A stretch of 64,000 bases of DNA from Paenibacillus woosongensis (GCF_030122845.1 NZ_CP126084.1:4216001-4280000), one strand, 5' to 3'. Positions 33,730-43,962 are shown, counted from the stretch's first letter. Numbers and translations are program-made. The notes: a model not told the origin generated them from the sequence alone.

Positions 33730-34825
33730 GCCCTCTTCTTCCTCCTCCGGTATGCGGCAATGATCGTAGCTATCAGCAGAAACTCTCCGGGCAGGCGAAC
33801 ATTCAGAAACCACTGTCCAAGCACCGTTAATTTCACCTGATCTAAATAGAATCCCATCCAAACCGTTACTGCCGTCATCACACCAAGAATCCACCAGTCC
33901 TTATTCGAAGCTGCTTTTAATCCCTTTGTCTTCTTCTTCATAAAAAATCCTTTGAATATTTCCAATGCAATATGCCAATGAATGACGGCGCTAACTAGCG
34001 ACAAGGCTAAGTAAGTGAAATAGAATATAAACAGCACGCGCTCCACGATAAAAAACTCGCTGCGAATGGCATCCGCCGTAGAAAACCAGGTGTATACCTG
34101 GTCCTCTACGCCGATCGTCCCGTGATAGCCAATGGGAACAAGCAGCGTAATTAGCAGGATCAACAGTCCGGATACCGGGATCATCCACAAATGTCTAGGC
34201 TTCAAGCTTTTAAAGGAGCGGTTGAAAATGGCCAGGTTCACATATCCGGTAAAAATAAAAGAAGCCCCCGCAATAGAGTTGTACTTCGGCATAGTCCATA
34301 GATGGGTGATGACCTGCATGACCGCATCCCAGCTGAAATGCGGATTTATTAGCGCCTTAAGCAGCATATAAGCAGCCAGTGGACAGTTAATGATCAGGGT
34401 CGTCTCGAGCGCATACAGGATAGATTCTGTTTTTAGGCGGCTGCTAATCGTAACCAGCAATAAAAAAGCGATGAGAGCAAAGAAAGGAGAGACATCTGGA
34501 CTTATGAAGCGGAGTGTAATATCAACAAAAGACACTAGAGTGATAGCCCCGGATCCATACCAAAGGAAGCAAAAATGCAAAGTAAAGGGATGCCTATAAA
34601 CCGGGGAAGGGTGGAATCCACAATTTCTGGCAATCCCTCCCCGGGAAAATGGCTGATGATTTTCGTAAAGGTGATCAACAGCGTCGACCCAAGCACAACC
34701 GAAATCAAGATGGACAGCAGCGCTCCCTCAAATCGGTTGTCGATCAAGACGCGGGGTACGAAATTTATGATATTAATTAACGCGTTGATCAAATATAAAT
34801 AATAGAAATACCTTTCCTTAACCAT
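33726..34825 (-). pseudogene. spore germination permease GerB (GerAB family), frameshifted
   Basis: The GerAB-type permease (normally about 360 residues, about ten TM helices, amino-acid/polyamine-permease fold) is split in two frames. The N-terminal part (34825 to about 34565) reads MVKERYFYYLYLINALINII and LPRFIGIPLLCIFASFG. The rest (to 33726) continues in another frame with FCFLWYGSGAITLVSFVDIT, then PIGYHGTIGVEDQVYTWFST and WFLNVRLPGEFLLIATIIAA. The switch falls near 34555-34600 by a TTTTT run, so one base is gained or lost. Both halves join to the full family length. Either the receptor's permease subunit is dead or the base is an assembly error. It sits normally between gerA and gerC. 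Confidence 0.8.
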
Positions 34826-34839
34826 TCTGCTTGTCTCCC

Positions 34840-36171
34840 TTAGCTTGATTGGCGTTTCGCTGAAAATATTTCCATATAAGGCTTTCCAAAGCTGCGCATG
34901 CCCGACAGATACATCACAATTCCCACCGTACTCACCACGATGCCGATTAGTCCGAACGTTGCCGCAAAGAATATGAGGTAATATTTAAGTACACGCACAG
35001 TAAAAGCCATCATATTCAAGGGGATGACAAAATTGGAGATCGCGACTGCCGATACGATAATGATCATGATATTACTGACCAAACCGGCCTGCGTTGCCGC
35101 TTGCCCCAAAATAAGACCTCCTACCGTCGTCGCCGTCGGCCCGATCGCCTTTGGAAGCCTCAAGCTCGCCTCTATGAGAAATTCCATCATGAGCAGCATC
35201 AAGACAACCTCGACGAAAGACGGATAAGGCACGGCAGCGCGGCTTCCCGCGATCAGAAGCGTGATTTGAATTTTTAATATTTCCGGATTATAGGATGTAA
35301 AAGCAACATAGAAGGCTGGGAGCGTAACCGTGATAAAGAGGCCGATGTAACGGATCAGCTTCATAAACCAGCCGACTAACGTAAGCTGGATTTTGTCATC
35401 CATTGCCGTGAAGAAGTCGTTGAACATGGCTGGGGCTATTACTGCATAACCTACCGTGTTCATAAGTACGGCAACTTTGCCTGCCGATAAGTTGAATACG
35501 ACCCGGTCAGGCCTTTCCGTTACGATCGTTGTTGGAAAAAGTTGATACCTCCGCTCGCTGATATATTTTTCAAGTTCGCCCGCCGATTGCAAAATATCAA
35601 CCGATATTTCAGAGAGCCGCTGCTTCATCTCTTGCAATACATCCCTATCCACCCGGGAATCGTCATACATCACGACAACCGTGGTTTGGGACACATCGCC
35701 GATCGTTAGCGGCTCGATCCTCAATTCTTTGGACTGGTAGCGGCGGCGAATCAAATTGACGTTGATTTCAATATTCTCGGTCAGGGCATCATTCGGCCCT
35801 TGGACGATTGCCTCCGTTATGCTGGAGGAAATACCGCTAAACTCTATTTTCATCGCGTCAAACAAATAACTGCTGTCCTTGATCCGAATAAAAATATAGC
35901 CTTTCATCACAAACTCGATAACCTGCTGCTTATCCTTGGCTTTCTCGCACCCCGGAAAAGAAAAGATGTAGTTCTCATATTCCTGAACGTCCATCTCATA
36001 ACTGGGTACGACAATGAAGCGTTTAACCGTATCTGAATCGGTCAGGCTTCTCAAGTAGATCATTTTAATGTCGCCGGAATTTCCCAGGGACCTCTCCTCG
36101 AAATCCATCAGACCGGTCAATTGCTCGGCTAACCATGCTTCCATCCTTTGCTCATTTCGTATCGTTGGCAT
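34840..36171 (-). CDS. spore germination protein GerA family (receptor subunit A)
   Basis: A 443-residue protein. The soluble N-terminal half includes DSDTVKRFIVVPSYEMD, IVQGPNDALTENIEINVNLI (the characteristic GP-x-EAF/NDALTEN region), RRYQSKELRIEPLTIGDVSQ and YQLFPTTIVTERPDRVVFNL. The C-terminal half has five or so TM helices, with PYPSFVEVVLMLLMMEFLIE-ASLRLPKAIGPTA. With GerB and GerC it makes the nutrient receptor that triggers germination. ATG 36171 is chosen over TTG 36198, which has no ribosome binding site, although AAAGGA is 11 bases from the ATG. It is first in the gerA-gerB-gerC order. Inducing nutrient unknown. Confidence 0.93.
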   Translation of the reverse strand: MPTIRNEQRMEAWLAEQLTGLMDFEERSLGNSGDIKMIYLRSLTDSDTVKRFIVVPSYEMDVQEYENYIFSFPGCEKAKDKQQVIEFVMKGYIFIRIKDSSYLFDAMKIEFSGISSSITEAIVQGPNDALTENIEINVNLIRRRYQSKELRIEPLTIGDVSQTTVVVMYDDSRVDRDVLQEMKQRLSEISVDILQSAGELEKYISERRYQLFPTTIVTERPDRVVFNLSAGKVAVLMNTVGYAVIAPAMFNDFFTAMDDKIQLTLVGWFMKLIRYIGLFITVTLPAFYVAFTSYNPEILKIQITLLIAGSRAAVPYPSFVEVVLMLLMMEFLIEASLRLPKAIGPTATTVGGLILGQAATQAGLVSNIMIIIVSAVAISNFVIPLNMMAFTVRVLKYYLIFFAATFGLIGIVVSTVGIVMYLSGMRSFGKPYMEIFSAKRQSS

Positions 36172-36308
36172 ATCGAATAATATCCTTTCGTTTTGCAAAT
36201 CTTTTTACGCATTCCTCTCAGTCCGGGTTATTGTTCCAACGAAACGGATAAATCATACATTTGCTTTTCTCAGTTTGTGCCTCATGGCCCCAGCAGCTTT
36301 GTATTCGA

Positions 36309-36345
36309 CAAAAAAAAGGCCTAGCGTTCCGCACGCCAGACCTGG
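36309..36345 (-). terminator. terminator overlapping the 3' end of the diguanylate cyclase gene
   Basis: On the minus strand AGGTCTGGCGT-GCGGA-ACGCTAGGCCT (two G-U pairs) is followed by seven T residues. It spans the stop codon at 36321. Confidence 0.8.
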
Positions 36346-37403
36346 TTCCTTCCTGATTCCTTTGCTTTATATAATGCTTGATCAGCCATATCCAGCAGCT
36401 GCTCCTCCCCGATGTCAGGATATGACGCGCTGCCTGCGGAAATCGTCAAATGAATAATTAACCCCTGCGGCAGCAAGAACGGCTGTTCCTCCACATTGCT
36501 CCGCAAACACTCGGCGATTTTTGCGATCTTGTCCCTGTCGCAGTGATCGACAAGAACGACGAACTCCTCCCCGCCTTTGCGGGCAATCTTATCATCCGGA
36601 CGAAACGTATCGCGCAGCAGATCGGCAAACTGGGACAATACCGCATCGCCAGCAGCATGCCCGTATGTATCATTCACCTGTTTGAAATGATCGATATCTA
36701 CCAAAAGCAGAGTAAAGGGGATGCTATACCGGCTGAAGGATTCTATTTTTTGCTGCAGCAATACCTCGAAGGCCCGGGCATTATACAATCCCGTGAGAAA
36801 ATCCCGGTAAGCCGCCTCGCGCATGGTGCGAAGGGAATCTCCTGATTTCTTCATATATCGCAGCAAGAAAAAAGTGAAGAGCCCGCCAAAGGCAAATACG
36901 ATGCTGAACATGACTATCGCTTCCCTGCGGTCACTTCCTTCCAGCGTACAATAATAGACGAGGTCAGAAGCAATGATACATAGAGCAAGCGCGGCAAGCC
37001 ATCTGCTCAATGAAAGTCTGGGGATGCGCAGCAGCAGGAGCGCGAAGAGCAGCGTAACAATTGCATTTAACCCTCCCCCGAAAATCGATACATGATCGAC
37101 CCCATGGAGCAAAAACATCCGATAAACCGAGATGATCAGCGTCGCGACCCCTCCCGAGGTCATCCCGCCCAGATAAACCGAGATCAGTATCGGAAGCTGG
37201 CGGAAATCGGCGAACACATTATCCGTGATCGGAAAGGTAAAATACATGAGCACTACGCCAAACAAACCTAAAGCAATTCCCAGCACTACGCGTTTGCTTC
37301 TTTCTTCCAGGCTGCTGTTCAGCAAATATTTGGTTCGAATCATATTTCCAAAAAATAAAAAGGTCGTTAGAGTCGTAAAATTGTTAAACAAACTCTCAAA
37401 CAT
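36321..37403 (-). CDS. membrane diguanylate cyclase (5TM-5TMR-type input + GGDEF)
   Basis: A 360-residue protein. Five or six TM helices (about residues 5-185) with YFTFPITDNVFADFRQLPIL and SVYLGGMTSGGVATLIISVY recall the 5TM-5TMR_LYT sensor module. The GGDEF domain follows (about 195-358): DFLTGLYNARAFEVLL, LLVDIDHFKQVNDTYGHAAG and the active-site signature RKGGEEFVVLVD, an intact GG[D/E]EF. The RxxD inhibitory site is not obvious. It should make cyclic di-GMP at the membrane in response to an unknown signal. ATG 37403 has GAGGG 7 bases upstream. It is a single-gene unit with its own terminator. Confidence 0.92.
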   Translation of the reverse strand: MFESLFNNFTTLTTFLFFGNMIRTKYLLNSSLEERSKRVVLGIALGLFGVVLMYFTFPITDNVFADFRQLPILISVYLGGMTSGGVATLIISVYRMFLLHGVDHVSIFGGGLNAIVTLLFALLLLRIPRLSLSRWLAALALCIIASDLVYYCTLEGSDRREAIVMFSIVFAFGGLFTFFLLRYMKKSGDSLRTMREAAYRDFLTGLYNARAFEVLLQQKIESFSRYSIPFTLLLVDIDHFKQVNDTYGHAAGDAVLSQFADLLRDTFRPDDKIARKGGEEFVVLVDHCDRDKIAKIAECLRSNVEEQPFLLPQGLIIHLTISAGSASYPDIGEEQLLDMADQALYKAKESGRNQVWRAER

Positions 37404-37478
37404 CGAACATCCCTCGCTGGATTGACAGAATTGACGTCCCGAGCAATGCAATACCCTACCCTTGATTGATGTAAGCAT

Positions 37479-37975
37479 ACCATATAATTTAAGGATGAAA
37501 GATTAATTTTCGCTAAAAATCGCTATAATTCGACAAAACATGCATGGACCATTATATCAAGGGCGGATTCTAGGGCCCCACAGCTCTACGGTGTAACAAA
37601 CACCGAGGGTATTATTTCCACTTTTTTCCCCTTATTCACAAACCTTGTGGACACAGCGAACCTTATGATCCAATTCAAGCCTATCATGGGCCAAATTTGC
37701 TGTATTAGCGGAACCTCGGTCCTTTAGCATCCGAATTTGCTGTTTTTATTGAAAATAGAGGAACCTCTGTCCGTTCATAGGTCGGCTGTCCAATCCTAAA
37801 TAAAAAGAGACCAGGATCGACTCCTGGTCTCTTCATTTGAGGCATATCCCCGGCCCCAACTATATCAGATTATCGGTATATCCTACGGCTAACCCCAATC
37901 GCATACTAGCTTGTAGTTGGATTAGTGTCCCGTTCAATGCAGCACACTGACCTGCTGCTCGTCCAGCCTTGCTGC
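37479..37975. repeat. intergenic stretch with degenerate tandem repeats
   Basis: No gene is seen in these ~500 bases. Two degenerate units of about 45 bases lie at 37690-37790: AATTTGCTGT, then CGGAACCTCGGTCC or AGGAACCTCTGTCC. The 17-mer TAGCGGAACCTCGGTCC (37706-37722) recurs perfectly in reverse complement at 52663-52679. A terminator lies at 37807-37831. Confidence 0.6.
37807..37831. terminator. terminator downstream of the beta-mannosidase operon
   Basis: The 10-bp perfect stem GAGACCAGGA-TCGAC-TCCTGGTCTC is flanked by TAAAAA on the left and TTCATTT on the right, so it can work in both directions. It lies about 145 bases beyond the beta-mannosidase stop codon. Confidence 0.75.
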
Positions 37976-40534
37976 TCAGACATTCAGCGCGCTAACCTGC
38001 AGCTTCTCCAAGCTTACCCTGTCACCGTCCAGATGCCGAATGTGAACCGTCCTCGTCTCACCCGGCAGCAGATCGAAGAAATTGTCGCTAAACGACACAT
38101 GACCTTGCGGCACATCAAGAACGACCATCCGTGCCAAATGATTATGCGCTGTGATGCTTGCCGTCTGCTCCTGCTCGTCAACCTGAACCTCTAGCGCTGC
38201 GGCCGGCATGTCCAAATCCTTCTGATCTCGCAGGTAATACAGATTGCTTGGAGCAGCAAAACCCTCGGAGGACAGCTGCACTACAACCTCCTGCGCTCCC
38301 TTGCCGCCGAGCACCTCGCTCTCCTTCAAGCTGCCGAGCTGAACAGCTGCGTTGGCCGGAATCGTTACAGCGAATTCGCGGGCATACACCTCTGTCCCTG
38401 CAAAATCATACACCTTCAACATGATCTTGCCCTCATAAGCCTGCAGCGTATCATTGACCGCCCACACATGGAGCGGCTGCCCGGCATCATGATCGATTGA
38501 CAGCAGCAGCGGATGATAAAATTTCTTCATATAGTAATACGATGCCTTTGGCAGCAGCTCGTAGTCGATGACAGACCAGCTTGTACCCGGCCAGCTGTCA
38601 TTGAGCTGCCAGACCAAGGAACCGCTCGTACGGTGCTTGTTGCGGCGGTAATGCTCGATGCCATATTTCAAACCCTCGGCTTGCGTCAGCATCGAGAACT
38701 TCATGTACTCCTCGATCGTCTGCGGAACGCCGGTAAATCCCTCCATCAGCAGAATGCCCTTCTGATGGTTCGTATCTTTGTTTCGATAGGCCATTTCCAC
38801 GCTGCCCCAGTAGAACTCGCCTTCTGGGATATTTTTCTCCAGCGTGTACCGGTTGGCGGAAGCGTGCATGCCGAACTCGCTGCTGAACAAAGTGAAATCC
38901 TTCTTGTAATTTTTAAACGTGACGCCTTCCACGCTGTAATCCAGCAGCGGCGCCTCCCCGTATTTGCGAGGGTACACAGAGCCGTGCCAGACTTGCCAAT
39001 TATGACGGTCCCCGATATCCGGATCATTCGCATCATTGCCGCCAAACGGGGAAGACGGCCAGTACGCCCGGTTATGGTCGAGCTCCTCCAGCACTTCGGG
39101 AATCAGCTCGTGGTAGATACTCTCTCCATAGAAAGGGCAAGTAATGTCTCCGCCAGACGACTTCATGTCGTACAGCCAATCGATTTCATTATTGCCGCAC
39201 CATAACGCGAGCGAGGTCCGATTACGCAGGCGCTTCACGTTATAGACGACCTCCGCCCGGACATTGTCCATGAAATCCCGGTTAAAATCCGGGAACAGCG
39301 CATTTGCGAAAGCAAAATCCTGCCACACCAGCACACCGAGCCGGTCGCATTCGTCATAAAATACGTCTTTCTCATAGATACCGCCCGCCCAAACGCGAAG
39401 CATATTCATATTGCACTCCACGGCCAGCTCGATCAGATGACGGTACCTCAGATCAGGAGCCGATCCGATAAAATGATCGACCGGAATCCAGTTGGCTCCC
39501 TTGGCGAACAGCTTTACGCCATTCAGCCGGAAAGCGAAAGACGGCTCCCCAGCCTCATTGTGCAATTCCAGCTCAATCGTGCGGATCCCAAACGGCTGCC
39601 GGTACATATCCACCTGCAGGCTATCTGCAAATAGCCGCACTTCCAGCTCATACAAATATGGCTCGCCCAAATCATGCGTCCACCAGTAATAAGGCTGGGG
39701 CACCAATAAATCTATCGAAGCACTTTTGCCTTCCACGGGAATACGCGAACTGACAACAGCCTGGCCATCCTTGCTAAGCAACCGGACTTCGCATTCGATC
39801 CGGGGCATGCCGCCATTTTGCAGCTCTTCCCGTTCGCGGTCGTAGGACAGCTGCTTTTTACGGTACGACTTCACGTCAACTTCAACCCGCACAGTCGCCT
39901 TATCCTGGGCAGCCGCAGTCGTTCTCGCATATACACTGTCAATTTTGGCGCGCACTCTCCGCGCGATCGTCACCTTGCCCCAGATACCGACCGTAACCAT
40001 CCGCGGCCCCCAGTCCCAGCCGTAATTCATCGCTGCTTTTCGAATCCACGGACGCTCTTTCGTATAGGACGACCACTGAAACTGCTCCTTGTCCTTATGG
40101 TGCAAATAGAGCGGATCGAACTTCACCGCAATACAGTTCCAGCCGCGCCTTAGGATGCGAGTGACATCAAACGAATGCGCCATCAGCATATTGCGGGTCG
40201 TCCCGATTTCATGCCCATTGACATAAACCGTCGCGAATGTGTCCAATCCTTCAAACGTCAGCTCCAGCTGATGATCGTCCTCCCCTTCCGGCCAGGTATA
40301 ATCAAAATGGGTACGATACCACCATTCCTTCTGCTCGATCCAGCGGCTCTTGGCATCGTTATGCCCGAAATACGGATGGTCAATGATGTTCCGTTCGATT
40401 AACGCAGAATGAACGTCGCCCGGTACCTGTGCCGTGATCCAGAAGCGATCATCCAAGCCCGGCGCAGCGATCTCCATTGGTTTCACTTGGCCGACGTCAT
40501 AATGCTGAAGTTTCCATAATCCTGTAAGCTCCAT
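37976..40534 (-). CDS. beta-mannosidase, glycoside hydrolase family 2
   Basis: An 852-residue cytoplasmic enzyme with the GH2 layout. An N-terminal jelly-roll domain (LTFEGLDTFATVYVNGHEIG) is followed by Ig-like domains, a TIM barrel and C-terminal beta domains. The barrel has LALWCGNNEIDWLYD, placing the acid/base Glu at 450, and FTLFSSEFGMHASANRYTLE with the nucleophile Glu at about 553. RPWIRKAAMNYGWDWGPRMV is typical of beta-mannosidases rather than beta-galactosidases. It should cleave terminal beta-mannosyl residues from imported manno-oligosaccharides. It is the last gene of the SBP-permease-kinase-regulator operon. No signal peptide. Confidence 0.93.
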   Translation of the reverse strand: MELTGLWKLQHYDVGQVKPMEIAAPGLDDRFWITAQVPGDVHSALIERNIIDHPYFGHNDAKSRWIEQKEWWYRTHFDYTWPEGEDDHQLELTFEGLDTFATVYVNGHEIGTTRNMLMAHSFDVTRILRRGWNCIAVKFDPLYLHHKDKEQFQWSSYTKERPWIRKAAMNYGWDWGPRMVTVGIWGKVTIARRVRAKIDSVYARTTAAAQDKATVRVEVDVKSYRKKQLSYDREREELQNGGMPRIECEVRLLSKDGQAVVSSRIPVEGKSASIDLLVPQPYYWWTHDLGEPYLYELEVRLFADSLQVDMYRQPFGIRTIELELHNEAGEPSFAFRLNGVKLFAKGANWIPVDHFIGSAPDLRYRHLIELAVECNMNMLRVWAGGIYEKDVFYDECDRLGVLVWQDFAFANALFPDFNRDFMDNVRAEVVYNVKRLRNRTSLALWCGNNEIDWLYDMKSSGGDITCPFYGESIYHELIPEVLEELDHNRAYWPSSPFGGNDANDPDIGDRHNWQVWHGSVYPRKYGEAPLLDYSVEGVTFKNYKKDFTLFSSEFGMHASANRYTLEKNIPEGEFYWGSVEMAYRNKDTNHQKGILLMEGFTGVPQTIEEYMKFSMLTQAEGLKYGIEHYRRNKHRTSGSLVWQLNDSWPGTSWSVIDYELLPKASYYYMKKFYHPLLLSIDHDAGQPLHVWAVNDTLQAYEGKIMLKVYDFAGTEVYAREFAVTIPANAAVQLGSLKESEVLGGKGAQEVVVQLSSEGFAAPSNLYYLRDQKDLDMPAAALEVQVDEQEQTASITAHNHLARMVVLDVPQGHVSFSDNFFDLLPGETRTVHIRHLDGDRVSLEKLQVSALNV

Positions 40535-40577
40535 ACTCCTTCTCCCCTTCCGGCAAAATAACGCAATATCCTGTTCT

Positions 40578-42158
40578 TCACTGCGGCTTTAATTCCAGCG
40601 TGGGTTCATCGCGGAATTCGCTCGGGGTTTTCCCCGTATATTTTTTGAAAATTTTACTGAAATACTTCACGTCCTCATACCCGACCTGAGAGGCGACTTC
40701 GCTTACCTTGGCCGGGGATACCGCTAAAATTTCCATCGCCCGGCTCATCTTCTTGCGGATGACGAAATCGCCGAAGGTCATCCCCGTCGATTTTTTAAAC
40801 ACCTCGCTCAAATGATTCGGGTGCAGATGGACATGCTTTGCCACCTGCTGCAGGCTGACATCATGCTCAAGCTGCTCCTCGATAAAAGCCATCGCCTTAT
40901 GGACATGAGCTGTCTGCCCTTCTGCATGCTGGGTATGATAGATTTTCATAATCGTATACAAATGCTGGAACAGCGCATCCTGAGGAATCATGACATCGCC
41001 GCGCCTCCATTGGAATGGTGCAGGGGTCCCGTCGAGCAGCTTCTCCCTCCCGGTAGCCGTAAGCACCCGCTCAAGCCAGCGATGTGCAGCGATCGCTACC
41101 GAATGCAGGCATGCAGACAGTGATTCCAATGTTGCCTGCGGATCCTGACGCTGCTCCTTGATGAACCTCTGCACCCAGCTTTTCAAGGCTACGGGATCGC
41201 CTTCAAGCAGTATCGCCGACAGCTCGATTTCTTCCTCGTATGTGCACACGGTTTTGCCGCCCTTGCGCCGCTTGATCTCCTCGTAGCTGCACATTTTGCT
41301 ATCGATGATCATCTGATAGCCGAAAGCCTCGTCGGCAGTCAAATAAGACTCATGAAGCTTCTCCAGCTCGTATACCTGCTCGCCGGCAGCCACGAAAAGC
41401 GTACACTTCATCATCGATTCAATATGGCGAATGACCTGACGATACTGAGCTTCCTCGTCTTTATGGCGCGGATCGAGGTAAATGGCGGCCACGATTCTGT
41501 TCTTCTGCACTATCGTCGTGCAAGTCAGCAGATCGCATAGCATATTCTCCACAGCGAACAGCAGCAGGCTTTCCGCACGCGAATCGTTCCAGCCGTCGGC
41601 GGCAATGATCAGCACCTGCTTCTTCCAGTCGCCGATCTGCTGTTCATCTATCAAAGCCGGCAGGAATAGCGGGACAGGCGGCATGCCTCTGCTTTCCTGC
41701 GTATCTCCGTCAACAACCCACATCCCGAAGGATCGGCTGACCTCTTCCTTTTTGTAATGATAATTTTGGCTTTCCGCTGCCCAGCGCTCCTGTACACGCC
41801 GCTTCGCCTTCAGCACCGTCTTAATGATTTCCTCGGGTCTGCTTGTCTTTAATAAATAATCGCAAACATCCTGACGGATCGCCTGCTGGGTATAAACAAA
41901 ATCATCATACCCGGACAGGATGATCACTTCGATATCCGGGCTGATTCTTCTCGCCTCCTCCGCAAGTTCGAGGCCGGTCATGCCTGACATGCGGATATCG
42001 GTAAGCAGAATATGCGGCCGTTCCTGCGATATGCGCTCCAGCGCCTCTTCCGCCGATGCTGCCGGCGGCAGCAATTCAATGCCGATCTCCTGCCATCTTA
42101 TCACCTTGGCAAGCCCGGTTCTTATGATCACTTCATCATCAACTATCATGATTCTCAT
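40578..42158 (-). CDS. response regulator, REC + AraC domain (YesN-like)
   Basis: A 526-residue regulator. REC (1-125) has MIVDDEVIIRTGL, phospho-acceptor Asp in LLTDIRMSGMTGLEL and the Lys of DYLLKTSRPEE. A long middle region (about 130-420) of the YesN type contains TYEEEIELSAILLEGDPVAL. The AraC domain (about 425-520) carries VSLQQVAKHVHLHPNHLSEV and VASQVGYEDVKYFSKIFKKY with TGKTPSEFR. ATG 42158 has GGAGGAACGCG upstream and lies inside the end of the kinase gene (20-base overlap), so the pair is translationally coupled. It probably induces the beta-mannoside operon on sugar sensing. Confidence 0.94.
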   Translation of the reverse strand: MRIMIVDDEVIIRTGLAKVIRWQEIGIELLPPAASAEEALERISQERPHILLTDIRMSGMTGLELAEEARRISPDIEVIILSGYDDFVYTQQAIRQDVCDYLLKTSRPEEIIKTVLKAKRRVQERWAAESQNYHYKKEEVSRSFGMWVVDGDTQESRGMPPVPLFLPALIDEQQIGDWKKQVLIIAADGWNDSRAESLLLFAVENMLCDLLTCTTIVQKNRIVAAIYLDPRHKDEEAQYRQVIRHIESMMKCTLFVAAGEQVYELEKLHESYLTADEAFGYQMIIDSKMCSYEEIKRRKGGKTVCTYEEEIELSAILLEGDPVALKSWVQRFIKEQRQDPQATLESLSACLHSVAIAAHRWLERVLTATGREKLLDGTPAPFQWRRGDVMIPQDALFQHLYTIMKIYHTQHAEGQTAHVHKAMAFIEEQLEHDVSLQQVAKHVHLHPNHLSEVFKKSTGMTFGDFVIRKKMSRAMEILAVSPAKVSEVASQVGYEDVKYFSKIFKKYTGKTPSEFRDEPTLELKPQ

Positions 42159-43908
42159 CGCGTTCCTCCAGAATCGGAATAGAAAAGGATACCCTTGTTC
42201 CGGCATGCAGCCTGCTCTCGATCTCAATCCCCGCATCCAGACCGTAATGCAGAATCAGCCGTTCATTCACGTTGCGAAGTCCGTAGCTTACAGACGTAGA
42301 ACCATGCAGCTCCTTCTGCTCTCGATTCGCATTCGGCAGCAGATTGGCCCTTACGGCAGCAAGTCGCTCTTCGGTCATGCCGATGCCGTCATCCAGCACC
42401 AGGAAGCACATCATTCCGCCCTTTTGCTCCAGATAAACGGTGATCGTGCCGGCCCCCTCTTTTTTCTGGATGCCATGTATCAATGCGTTCTCCACCAGAG
42501 GCTGCAGCAGCAGTTTAAGCATATATTTATCCTGTAAATTATCATCGATGATGAAATCGATATTGAACTTGTCAGGGAAGCGGATCGCCTGCACCTGGGC
42601 GTAGTTCTGAATATGAGCAATTTCCTGCCGCACGGGATAAAATTCCTTGCCTTGGTTCAGACTGATCCGTAAAAAGTCGCTTAGCGCCTCCACCATATCC
42701 GCGATGCGTTTCTCATCGGCCATGAGTGCAATCCAGTGTACGGAGGATAAGGTATTGTAGAGGAAATGCGGATTAATCTGGGCCTGCAGCGCCAGGATAT
42801 CCGCTTCCTTCTTCCTTGCCTCGTTGCGGATCAGCTCCGCCTTCAGCTTCTCGATATGCCTGCCGAGCATGTTATAGCTCGCCCCGAGCTTGCCAATTTC
42901 GTCGCTCGAATTCGTCGGAAACAGCGGAAGCGGGGCATCCGGATCGATCTTGGCCAGCAAACGGGTCAATAGCCGCAGCGGGTTCGTCACGCGCTGCGCG
43001 ACAAACAGGATTAGCCCGACGCTGATCATGGCCGCAAGTGCTACAGCTGCAATCGTCAGCAGCAAAATGTAGCGGTTCTGTGCGCTGTACTGGTCATACG
43101 GAATCATACCGATCAGCATCCAGCCGACGCTGGGCTCGCGAAAATGCAGCATCGTCTGCTTGTTTGCCCCTTCGCCATACGTCATACTCCCGTACAGGTT
43201 CGCGCTGAATTCGCGAGTCAAGCCAGGATACAGCTCCTCAAGCGGCTTTGCCAGCCAATCCTTCTCGGTCGCCGACAAAATAAGCCCCTCTTCATTGACG
43301 AGCGCGACCTGCCCCCGTCCTTCGCCCAGCTTGGGCTGCGACCAATATTGGGATATCGCCTTCTCGTCAATGCTGATCGCCAGCCAGCCGAGATCGCCAT
43401 AGTGATGGGTGCTGCGCAGCGGACGGATAAACGTGATGACATTTTTGAGACCCGAATAGTCTTTGACTTGGTACACGCCCGTCCACATCTTATCCGTTAC
43501 CTTCTGAATATCGACCTGCTGCGGCAGGTTGGAATCATATAACGTCGCCGTCGACATCGTGGTTGGAAATTTCCGCGATACAATCGAAATATCGGTGATA
43601 TATTTTTTTGAGCTGGCCAGGTTCATCATCATCCCCACGATGCGCGACCTCACCTTCTCATCCTCGCTTGCCGAGCTCAAGTATTGCTGCACATCGCTTT
43701 GGCTGATCAGGAACAGCGATATATTCTCCACGTCCTGTATAATGAATTTGAGATTCCCGTCCATCTGCCTTAAGGTTTCGATGCCTGACAGCTTCGTCTT
43801 CTCCTCCGTAACACGGGATGAGGTAATAAACGCAAAAGAACCTAAAAACAGCAAAGGGATCAGGATGGAAACCAACATCATCATTGAAAGTTTTCGCCGT
43901 AAAGTCAT
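42139..43908 (-). CDS. sensor histidine kinase, YesM-like (Cache + HAMP + His_kinase)
   Basis: A 589-residue membrane kinase. An N-terminal TM helix (SMMMLVSILIPLLFLGSFAF) and an extracellular dCache-like domain (about 35-285, with SIVSRKFPTTMSTATLYDSN and WLAISIDEKAISQYW) precede a second helix, a HAMP region and the His_kinase box QAQINPHFLYNTLSSVHWIA. The HATPase has VENALIHGIQKKEGAGTITV and LVLDDGIGMTEERL. It should phosphorylate the overlapping AraC-type regulator, probably in response to a sugar or sugar-loaded binding protein. Starts at 43926 and 43914 are possible; 43908 is preferred for GGTGG 6 bases upstream. Confidence 0.92.
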   Translation of the reverse strand: MTLRRKLSMMMLVSILIPLLFLGSFAFITSSRVTEEKTKLSGIETLRQMDGNLKFIIQDVENISLFLISQSDVQQYLSSASEDEKVRSRIVGMMMNLASSKKYITDISIVSRKFPTTMSTATLYDSNLPQQVDIQKVTDKMWTGVYQVKDYSGLKNVITFIRPLRSTHHYGDLGWLAISIDEKAISQYWSQPKLGEGRGQVALVNEEGLILSATEKDWLAKPLEELYPGLTREFSANLYGSMTYGEGANKQTMLHFREPSVGWMLIGMIPYDQYSAQNRYILLLTIAAVALAAMISVGLILFVAQRVTNPLRLLTRLLAKIDPDAPLPLFPTNSSDEIGKLGASYNMLGRHIEKLKAELIRNEARKKEADILALQAQINPHFLYNTLSSVHWIALMADEKRIADMVEALSDFLRISLNQGKEFYPVRQEIAHIQNYAQVQAIRFPDKFNIDFIIDDNLQDKYMLKLLLQPLVENALIHGIQKKEGAGTITVYLEQKGGMMCFLVLDDGIGMTEERLAAVRANLLPNANREQKELHGSTSVSYGLRNVNERLILHYGLDAGIEIESRLHAGTRVSFSIPILEERDENHDS

Positions 43909-43962
43909 TCCCATCCACCATCCCATGTTGTCAGTCTGTTCATCCTAGAATCTTCTACCAAT

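Noticed and set aside
38513..39205. A 230-codon plus-strand frame opposite the beta-mannosidase gene
   Set aside because: Antisense to the GH2 catalytic region; no supporting signals.
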